From: Mesoaciditoga sp964503355
GTDB lineage: Bacteria > Thermotogota > Thermotogae > Mesoaciditogales > Mesoaciditogaceae
NCBI GenBank assembly: GCA_964503355.1
Contig: CAZCZS010000017.1
Span: forward strand, 1-24,710
Direction: 5' to 3'
Length of the DNA stretch: 24,710 bases
Shown: positions 7,180-12,826 of the stretch, piece by piece
Numbering within the stretch: the stretch's first letter is position 1
How the letters are laid out: every line of letters begins with the position of its first letter
Notes under the pieces: model-generated
What the model saw: only the letters and a program-made list of their open reading frames with translations
Databases searched by the model: none
Told to the model about the DNA's origin: nothing
Made by a program: the position numbers and the translations under genes

Positions 7180-8222
7180 ACGTTAAATCGTATGTTGACG
7201 ATATCTCCATCTTCGACGATTGAATCTTTTCCTTCCAACTTCATGAGACCTTTTGCCTTTATCTCTTTCATGGACTTGAATTCTTTCATATCGGAGTATT
7301 TCACAACCTCAGCTCTTATGAATCCCCTCTCTATATCCGTATGAATTTTGCCTGCGGCTTTCTTGAAATTCGTACCTTTCTTTATCGTCCACGCTTTCAC
7401 CTCGTCTTCACCCACTGTGAAAAAAGAGATGAGTCCTAACTTTGAATACACAACCCTCGCTAACCTGTCTATACCGCTTTCCTTCAATCCCAAATCGTTT
7501 AAAAATTCCCTTCTTTCATCCTCTTCTAACTCGTTAATTTCCATTTCCAACTTTCCACACATTTCCATAAGTGCCAGTGAATTTTCATCGACGATCTCTT
7601 TGACTTTTTCTTTCCCCTTGTAAGTTTTCTTTCGGAAAGATTCTTCATCCAAGTTGACGGCCACTATGGATTCTTTCATGGTGAAAAAGCCAAAAGAACT
7701 AAGAGCTTTTTTCTCATCTTCCGAAAGATCTATGAGTTTTACGAATTTTTCATCGTTCAAAGCTGCCGCACATCTTTCAAGAGCCTGAAGTTGGCGTTCT
7801 TCCTCACGTGATAGCTTTCTTTTCGAATTTTTCAATTTTTCGATGTTCGTTTCGGCTATTTCGAGATCTCTGATCAAGAGTTCATCATGAAGATACTCAA
7901 CTTCCTTGCCGGCATCTTCAAAATACCTTGGAACCGATTCATCTTCAAACGCCCTTATCACCCACAAAAGGGCATCCACGTTTTGTATTTTGGAAAGGAT
8001 CTGATTTTTCTCCTTTCTTGGAAGATCCGGGGATAAGCCAGGCAAATCCACGAACTCTATGCTGGCGTACGTGGTTTTTTTCGGCTTGTATATGCTCGAA
8101 AGAAAATCCACCCTTTCATCTGGCACTTTTGCCATGCCTATTTCTTCGTTTACATTTCCAACAAGCAACTTGAAAATGGTTGTTTTTCCGGAATACGGCG
8201 CTCCGTATATTCCTATTTTCAA
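7176..8222 (-). CDS. YchF-like Obg-family GTPase/ATPase with TGS domain
   Basis: A 348-residue P-loop protein of the OLA1/YchF branch. G1 is GAPYSGKTT (residues ~7-15) and G3 is DLPG. G4 is NLDE instead of NKxD; an NxxE here is the hallmark of YchF, which prefers ATP. A charged, likely coiled-coil insert follows (around 110-160). The C-terminus carries the family's FFTVGEDEVKAWTIKKGT, then KIHTDIERGFIRAEVV and LEGKDSIVEDGDIVNIRFNV, a TGS domain. It departs from ordinary YchF: G1 lacks GLPNVGKS and the GASKGEGLGN switch segment is missing, so it may be a paralogue. YchF proteins bind ribosomes and respond to stress. The start is TTG (8220-8222) behind GGAGGGAG. Confidence 0.85.
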   Translation of the reverse strand: MKIGIYGAPYSGKTTIFKLLVGNVNEEIGMAKVPDERVDFLSSIYKPKKTTYASIEFVDLPGLSPDLPRKEKNQILSKIQNVDALLWVIRAFEDESVPRYFEDAGKEVEYLHDELLIRDLEIAETNIEKLKNSKRKLSREEERQLQALERCAAALNDEKFVKLIDLSEDEKKALSSFGFFTMKESIVAVNLDEESFRKKTYKGKEKVKEIVDENSLALMEMCGKLEMEINELEEDERREFLNDLGLKESGIDRLARVVYSKLGLISFFTVGEDEVKAWTIKKGTNFKKAAGKIHTDIERGFIRAEVVKYSDMKEFKSMKEIKAKGLMKLEGKDSIVEDGDIVNIRFNV

Positions 8223-8240
8223 TTTGCTCCCTCCAGCTCT

Positions 8241-8492
8241 TCATTCTTTTTCTTGCGATAAAAGTTCAAAGTACTCGCCCTTCACGTTCGATGTAGGAAC
8301 TTTGGTAACGCGTATGACGATGGTCGCGTGACGCTGTTTTATCGTGAGAACATCTCCAACTTTCACCTCGTACGAAGATTTCAGCGTTCTTTGATCTTTT
8401 AAAACGCCTCCAAGTTCTATGACCTTTTGGGCAACGCTTCGTCTTTTTATTATACCCGATACCTTCAAAAATTTATCAAGCCTCACGATCAT
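8241..8492 (-). CDS. rqcP: RqcP-like S4-domain RNA-binding protein
   Basis: An 83-residue single S4-domain protein. The pattern VRLDKFLKVSGIIKRRSVAQ followed by GGVLKDQRTLKSSYEVKVGD and VLTIKQRHATIVIRVTKV is close to Bacillus RqcP (YabO) and E. coli HslR. RqcP binds stalled 50S-peptidyl-tRNA complexes and helps RqcH add alanine tails to blocked nascent chains. The start is ATG 8490-8492 or GTG 8484-8486; the upstream GAAGGGG favours either. It overlaps the 3' end of rbsK by 17 nt and is followed by the YchF-like gene after 18 nt. Placement beside a ribosome-associated GTPase fits a translation role. No RqcH gene lies in the window. Confidence 0.88.
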   Translation of the reverse strand: MIVRLDKFLKVSGIIKRRSVAQKVIELGGVLKDQRTLKSSYEVKVGDVLTIKQRHATIVIRVTKVPTSNVKGEYFELLSQEKE

Positions 8493-9384
8493 CTCGCCCC
8501 TTCAAAAATCTTTCCACTTCTTCTCGACTTGGAAAGGATACGGCGGCTCCTTTTCTCGTTACGGAAATGGCGGCGGCTGCCATCGCGAATTCGCACGCCT
8601 CCTTAATTTTTGCACCCTCAGAAAGAGAAATGGTCAAAGCCGCGTTGAAACAATCGCCAGCGCCGGTTGTATCAACGGCCTTTACTTTGAAAGCGTTGAA
8701 TTTTTCCAGTTTTCCATCTTTCAACATGTAAACACCTTTAGATCCTGCTTTCACCAACACCTTTGGCCCCATTGACTCAAGCCATTGAATCTTTTCGATG
8801 AGATCTCTTCCTTCGGAGATTATGGATATTTCAACTTCATTTGGTGTTATGTAATCCACATTTTCTAAGAGCTCTCGGGGTAGTTTAACGGCCGGGGCGG
8901 GATCCAGTATGACTTTCGCGCCCTTGCTTTTTGCCATTTTCGAAGCTTGCAACACTCCCGATAACGGCGTTTCCAGCTGCAACAGAAGATGGCTTGCGCT
9001 TTCGAAAGCGGCCTCCCATGAATTTATCATCTTAGCGTCCAATTGGGCATTCGCACCCGGACTCAACACTATGGAGTTTTCACCTTTTTCGTTTACCCAA
9101 ATGGAGGCCACTCCACTTTCTCCATTTGTTCTTTTTACGAATGTCGTGTCAACTCCAGCTTTTTTCAACTCTTGGACGAGAAAATCTCCGAATTCATCGT
9201 CTCCAACGGCTCCGAAAAATCTGACTTTCCCTCCAAGCTTGGCGACACCAACGGCTTGATTTGCACCTTTTCCTCCTTGGTACATCGCGAAATGTTTGCC
9301 AGTTACGGTTTCGCCGGGTTTTGGAAATCGTGGCATGAAACTCACGAGATCGGCGTTCACACTTCCAATTACGCTTATCATCAT
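8476..9384 (-). CDS. rbsK: Ribokinase (PfkB family)
   Basis: A 302-residue sugar kinase of the ribokinase/PfkB family, which phosphorylates D-ribose to ribose 5-phosphate. The N-terminal signature is ISVIGSVNADLVSFMPRFPK followed by GETVTGKHFAMYQGGKGANQ. This is the ribokinase form with an NxDL start and GGKGANQA, and it continues with AVGDDEFG. The C-terminal PfkB signature is AVDTTGAGDCFNAAL, with the catalytic Asp in DTTGAGD. The start is ATG 9382-9384 behind GGAGGCAAG. It is the first gene of a minus-strand operon with rqcP, a YchF-like gene, a membrane protein and the clamp-like gene, led by the promoter at 9468-9497. No ribose transporter is next to it; the product can feed prs, encoded about 9 kb away. 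Confidence 0.92.
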   Translation of the reverse strand: MMISVIGSVNADLVSFMPRFPKPGETVTGKHFAMYQGGKGANQAVGVAKLGGKVRFFGAVGDDEFGDFLVQELKKAGVDTTFVKRTNGESGVASIWVNEKGENSIVLSPGANAQLDAKMINSWEAAFESASHLLLQLETPLSGVLQASKMAKSKGAKVILDPAPAVKLPRELLENVDYITPNEVEISIISEGRDLIEKIQWLESMGPKVLVKAGSKGVYMLKDGKLEKFNAFKVKAVDTTGAGDCFNAALTISLSEGAKIKEACEFAMAAAAISVTRKGAAVSFPSREEVERFLKGRDDREA

Positions 9385-9467
9385 CTTGCCTCCGAGCTCA
9401 TTTTTTACACTTTTTACACTTTTGTTGTGACGATACTTTTCGAATGTAAACGACGAATTTATTTTTA

Positions 9468-9497
9468 ATTATATCATTTGGTTGAAATGCATTTGAA
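9468..9497 (-). promoter_or_regulatory. Minus-strand promoter of the rbsK operon
   Basis: Read on the minus strand, TATAAT occupies 9473-9468 with TGA before it (extended -10, TGATATAAT). TTCAAA at 9497-9492 can act as a -35 with an 18-nt spacer. The distance to the rbsK start is about 80 nt. It is one arm of a perfect 13-bp inverted repeat. Confidence 0.65.
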
Positions 9498-9509
9498 AAA
9501 TGATATAAT
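9482..9509 (+). promoter_or_regulatory. Plus-strand promoter of the HD-GYP operon
   Basis: TTGAAA (9482-9487), 16 nt and TATAAT (9504-9509), with TGA in front of the -10 (TGATATAAT). It faces away from the rbsK promoter and leaves a ~100-nt leader before the first small ORF at 9615. I found no riboswitch class that fits this leader. Confidence 0.7.
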
Positions 9510-9614
9510 TTTCTTCAGCGGTAAAGCGAAGCCTAAAAGCGGAGATTTACACCCTGAAAAGGCAAAGATGTGAAAAAGAGAACACACACATACGTTCGAA
9601 AGGGGGTAAGTCTC

Positions 9615-9704
9615 ATGAAGAACAAGATGATCAAATTGATCCTCGTATCTGGTGGACTGTTGAGCCTCATTTTGGCAGCCGTTGGTAATATGAAATGGGG
9701 TTGA
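9615..9704 (+). CDS. Small membrane peptide of 29 residues
   Basis: A short ORF starts at ATG 9615 behind AAAGGGGGT (9600-9607), a strong ribosome binding site at a good distance. The peptide has a basic start (MKNKMIK), one hydrophobic span of ~17 residues (LILVSGGLLSLILAAVG) and a short tail (NMKWG). It could be a single-pass small membrane protein or a minimal secreted signal-like peptide. It lies between the promoter at 9482-9509 and the HD-GYP gene, which begins 26 nt after its stop, so it is the first gene of that operon. I recognise no homologue. The strong ribosome binding site and the clean hydrophobic profile argue that it is translated. Confidence 0.55.
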   Translation: MKNKMIKLILVSGGLLSLILAAVGNMKWG

Positions 9705-9729
9705 TGTAGAAAAAGATTAGAGGGGTGAG

Positions 9730-11001
9730 ATGTTGAAAAGGTCGCTGAAATTTTACGTAGCATTCGTCGTGGTAGGCGCCGGCGTTTTCTTTGGCGCCCT
9801 CCTCTCTTGGTATCGTATCTCGCAGCCGTGGTGGCTCATAGCCATATGGGCGCTGAGCGGATGGCTGTCTGACATGTACCCGGTTGAAGTTAGAAAGATG
9901 AACGGCAATTCGATGCTTTTGGGATTGGGTATGACTTTCAATCTTTCCTCGGCCGTTTTGTTTTCTCCCGTAACAGCCATGCTCATCGGCTTCATTTCTG
10001 GAACTTCAACGAGTGGAATAAAAGAGTGGTACAAGATCCTTTTCAACGCCGCGCAGATATCCATCGCGACGGGCGTGGCTTCGCTGATTTATCATAGCGT
10101 TCACATCGGAACTTCTTCCGAATTTGAAATTATCAAGATCTTCATGATTGGTCTTGTGATAAGCGCTTACGCGATCACCAACAACTCTTTTGTGGCGGGT
10201 GCTATAAGCCTTTCAAGCGGCAAGAGATTTTGGAAAATATTGAAAGATGTCATAATAGATTTTTTTGGCTTGAGCATATTCGTGGCCATGGCCATAGCCT
10301 ACCTGATAATCTACCTTTATCCGTACGCTGGCCTTTGGGTTATACCCGTGGCGTTGGGGCCGTTGCTGATCGTGAGGTTGGTTTTGGATCTTTACAAGAA
10401 ATTCTTGAATTCGAAGATAGAATCGATGTCGGCTTTGCTCAAGGCCCTTGAGGAAAAGGATCCTTACACCGCCGGCCATGGAGAAAGGGTTTCGCGGTAC
10501 GCGGAAGTGGTGGCTGAAAGGTTGGGAATAGACGGAAAACGCCTTGAAGACCTGAAGATGGCCGCTTGGCTTCATGATATAGGAAAGATAGGCATAAGGG
10601 ACAGAGTGCTCAACAAGCCCGGGAAATTGTCCATGGATGAATTCGAAGAGATAAAGAGCCATCCCATCAAGGGCGCGGAAATACTCAGTGAAGTGCCTTC
10701 TTTCAAAAGGATGGTTCCGTGGGTGAAATACCATCACGAACATTGGGACGGAACGGGATACCCGGAGGGGTTGAAGGGAAGACAAATTCCACTCGAAGCG
10801 CGAATAATAGGAGTTGTGGATGTCTACGATGCGCTCACCACTCAGCGGGCTTACCGTAAGGAATTCGATCCGAAGATGGCCCTTCTTATAATGAAGAACG
10901 AAAGCGGAAAAACCTTTGATCCCGTGGTTTTGGCCGCTTTTTTGGATGTTATAGACAAGATAGAAGATATAAGAAACGGAAGAGATGTGAAAGAAGAATG
11001 A
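9730..11001 (+). CDS. Membrane-anchored HD-GYP domain protein, likely c-di-GMP phosphodiesterase
   Basis: A 423-residue protein. Residues 1 to ~218 form a membrane sensor region with about six helices. A short linker (LDLYKKFLNSKIESMSALLK) leads to an HD-GYP domain. Its motifs are DPYTAGHGERVSRYAEVVAE (near 245), WLHDIGKIGIRDRVLNKPG (HD around 281) and HHEHWDGTGYPEGLKGRQIP (near 335), then ARIIGVVDVYDALTTQRAYR. The metal ligands and the GYP triad are intact, so it should hydrolyse cyclic di-GMP; a related cyclic dinucleotide cannot be excluded. The N-terminal sensor resembles MASE-type domains, but I cannot name the class. The start ATG 9730 has GAGGGGTGAG before it. It overlaps the DUF5317 gene by ATGA. 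Confidence 0.9.
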   Translation: MLKRSLKFYVAFVVVGAGVFFGALLSWYRISQPWWLIAIWALSGWLSDMYPVEVRKMNGNSMLLGLGMTFNLSSAVLFSPVTAMLIGFISGTSTSGIKEWYKILFNAAQISIATGVASLIYHSVHIGTSSEFEIIKIFMIGLVISAYAITNNSFVAGAISLSSGKRFWKILKDVIIDFFGLSIFVAMAIAYLIIYLYPYAGLWVIPVALGPLLIVRLVLDLYKKFLNSKIESMSALLKALEEKDPYTAGHGERVSRYAEVVAERLGIDGKRLEDLKMAAWLHDIGKIGIRDRVLNKPGKLSMDEFEEIKSHPIKGAEILSEVPSFKRMVPWVKYHHEHWDGTGYPEGLKGRQIPLEARIIGVVDVYDALTTQRAYRKEFDPKMALLIMKNESGKTFDPVVLAAFLDVIDKIEDIRNGRDVKEE

Positions 11002-11528
11002 TATTCATTTACATAACACTTGCCGCCATAATTTCGTCTTTGGTGATCAAAGGAAGCGTGTGGAATCCTTTGAACACCAACTTCAAATGGTTTTACCTTG
11101 TTTTCATTCCTTTCGCTTTGGAGTTATTTGTGGTCCTAAAAGATCCTGGGAATCTTTCGGGCGCTCTTACCATCACCGCTTATTTGACGTTGGCGATTTT
11201 TTGTTTGATGAATTGGAAAATACGTGGTTTTCCCATAGTGAGTGTTGGAGAATTTTTGAACTCGTTTGTCGTTATTGCCAACGGTGGAAGGATGCCGGTT
11301 TCGAAACACACGCTGATACTCGCCGGTTTGAGTCCGAATTTAATAGACGCCAAGCACGTTTTCATGAGCTCAAAAACCGTCTTTCCATTTTTAGGTGACA
11401 TCGTGCCGATAAATTTTCTCAACCTTCACTACGCTTCAAGCGTGGGAGATCTTTTCGTTTACACCGGTCTTTTTCTTTTGATCTATTTGAATGCGGAAAA
11501 AAGGGTGAAGAATCTTGATAATAGTTAA
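10998..11528 (+). CDS. DUF5317 family membrane protein
   Basis: A 176-residue membrane protein with about five hydrophobic helices. The family signature is visible: NSFVVIANGGRMPVSKHTL (near residue 90) and, later, a FLGDIVPI segment before the last helix (VGDLFVYTGLFLLIYL). DUF5317 proteins often lie next to HD-GYP/HDIG genes in clostridia and Thermotogota; their role is unknown. Here the start overlaps the HD-GYP stop (ATGA, 10998-11001), so the two are translated together and may act together at the membrane. Its end overlaps the aspartate kinase gene by 14 nt. Confidence 0.85.
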   Translation: MIFIYITLAAIISSLVIKGSVWNPLNTNFKWFYLVFIPFALELFVVLKDPGNLSGALTITAYLTLAIFCLMNWKIRGFPIVSVGEFLNSFVVIANGGRMPVSKHTLILAGLSPNLIDAKHVFMSSKTVFPFLGDIVPINFLNLHYASSVGDLFVYTGLFLLIYLNAEKRVKNLDNS

Positions 11529-12741
11529 AAAATACGGTGGCACTTCCGTGGAAACGCCAGAAAAGATATTGAACGTGGCGAAAAAAGTGTCTTTATCCAA
11601 AGACGAGGGGAACGAAGTGGTTGTCGTCGTATCGGCGATGGGAAAGACGACGAATTATTTGATAGATTTGTTGCACAAAATTAATCCATATCCCAATCCT
11701 CGTGAGTACGATATGATAGTGTCTACCGGCGAACAAATTTCGATAGCTTTATTCGCTTCGGCTTTGTCAAAGTTGGGAAAGCAGGCCGTCTCTTTGACCG
11801 GTTTTCAAGCTGGAATAGATACGGATTCTACCCACTCAAGGGCCAAGCTAAAACGTGTTTATCGCGGGAAGATACGCGCCCTTCTTGACGAAGGTAAAAT
11901 TCCCGTTGTGGCCGGTTTTCAAGGAATGAGCCCCTCCGGAGAGATAACAACGTTGGGCAGAGGAGGCTCGGATACCACGGCGGTGGCGATAGCTTACGCA
12001 TTGGACGCGGACGTATGTGAAATTTACACGGATGTGGACGGAGTTTACGCCGCGGATCCAAGATACGTTGAAAACCCAAAACACATAGACAAAATCTCAT
12101 ACGATGAGATGATAGAGATGGCCGCGCACGGAGCGAAAGTCCTTCATCTAAGGGCGGTCGAACTCGCACGACGTTACAAAGTTCCCATAATCGTAAAACA
12201 CGCTCATAAAGCGGGAAGAGAAACGAGAATAGAAGGGATGAACAACATGGAAGAACCGTTGGTTAGAGCTCTTAGCATCGATGAAAACATAGTGAAAGTG
12301 GTGGTCGAAGGCGTACCTGATGAACCTGGAATAGCCGCGAAGATATTTGAAAAGATGGCATCTCATCATTTGGCACTGGATATGATAGTTCAAAGCATGC
12401 ACAAGGGGAAGAAAAACGACGTGGCTTTCACCGTGGCGAATCAAGATTTTCAAGAAACCCTCAGAATTCTCAACGAGATAAAGGACGAAGTGAAGGCTGA
12501 AAATATACACTTCGATGAAGAGATATCGAAGGTGTCCATAGTCGGAGTTAACATACTTGGTTCTTCAGAGATAATTTACAACATGTTCAGCGCTATCGCG
12601 TCGGTGGGAGCCAACATAGACATGATAAGCTCTTCGAACAGCAGAATTTCATGTTTGATTCCAAAGGAAAAGACCAAAGAAGCGGCGCGCGCCGTTGCCA
12701 AAAGATTTGGACTCGTTGAAGGCGCAGAAGACATCGCATGA
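11515..12741 (+). CDS. lysC: Aspartate kinase
   Basis: A 408-residue aspartokinase, the first step from aspartate to lysine, methionine and threonine. It begins with IIVKKYGGTSVETPEKI, carries the VVSAMGKTTN segment, STGEQISIALFASALSKLG and a TTLGRGGSDTTAVAIAYALD stretch with DVDGVYAADPR. Two C-terminal ACT regions follow (about 255-400, including SIVGVNILGSSEIIYNMFSA and IDMISSSNSRISCLI), expected to give feedback control by lysine and/or threonine. The start is TTG (11515-11517) with AGGGTGAAG before it; no upstream in-frame start fits better. It is the last gene of the operon beginning at the 29-residue peptide, an odd partner for a cyclic-dinucleotide enzyme. Confidence 0.95.
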   Translation: MIIVKKYGGTSVETPEKILNVAKKVSLSKDEGNEVVVVVSAMGKTTNYLIDLLHKINPYPNPREYDMIVSTGEQISIALFASALSKLGKQAVSLTGFQAGIDTDSTHSRAKLKRVYRGKIRALLDEGKIPVVAGFQGMSPSGEITTLGRGGSDTTAVAIAYALDADVCEIYTDVDGVYAADPRYVENPKHIDKISYDEMIEMAAHGAKVLHLRAVELARRYKVPIIVKHAHKAGRETRIEGMNNMEEPLVRALSIDENIVKVVVEGVPDEPGIAAKIFEKMASHHLALDMIVQSMHKGKKNDVAFTVANQDFQETLRILNEIKDEVKAENIHFDEEISKVSIVGVNILGSSEIIYNMFSAIASVGANIDMISSSNSRISCLIPKEKTKEAARAVAKRFGLVEGAEDIA

Positions 12742-12751
12742 CAACGTGAGA

Positions 12752-12760
12752 TGGTATAAT
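12752..12760 (+). promoter_or_regulatory. Extended -10 promoter before valS
   Basis: TGGTATAAT is a perfect TGnTATAAT element. No clear -35 lies at the right distance, as is common for extended -10 promoters. The predicted start near 12767 gives a ~60-nt leader to valS. Confidence 0.6.
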
Positions 12761-12785
12761 TCGACAAGAAATCGATAAACGGGAG

Positions 12786-12815
12786 GTGAATCGACCACCG
12801 TTATTCAAGCGGTGA
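12786..12815 (+). other. Possible 9-codon leader ORF and hairpin before valS
   Basis: A GTG at 12786 opens a nine-codon frame whose TGA (12813-12815) overlaps an in-frame valS GTG (12812-12814). A 5-bp hairpin (CACCG 12796-12800 with CGGTG 12810-12814) covers that same GTG. The strong GGGAGGTGA at 12781-12789 has no well-spaced valS start codon. Whether the mini-ORF is translated is uncertain, because its start lies inside the ribosome binding site. Confidence 0.25.
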
Positions 12816-12826
12816 GTTGTGTTTTT

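Larger units (their letters stand above)
9467..9510. repeat. 13-bp perfect inverted repeat joining two divergent promoters
   Basis: AATTATATCATTT (9467-9479) and AAATGATATAATT (9498-9510) are exact reverse complements separated by 18 nt. Each arm is the extended -10 of one promoter. A ten-base palindrome (AAATGCATTT, 9485-9494) lies near the centre and could be an operator. Confidence 0.85.

Noticed and set aside
9511..9614. Possible cyclic-di-GMP (GEMM) riboswitch in the HD-GYP leader
   Set aside because: GGTAAAGC and GCGAAGCC recall parts of GEMM-I, but the helices between the conserved blocks are missing and no paired structure of the right shape can be drawn.
10213..10785. 190-codon minus-strand ORF
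   Set aside because: It lies entirely antisense to the HD-GYP gene, whose motifs are unmistakable, and its own translation looks like random shadow coding.
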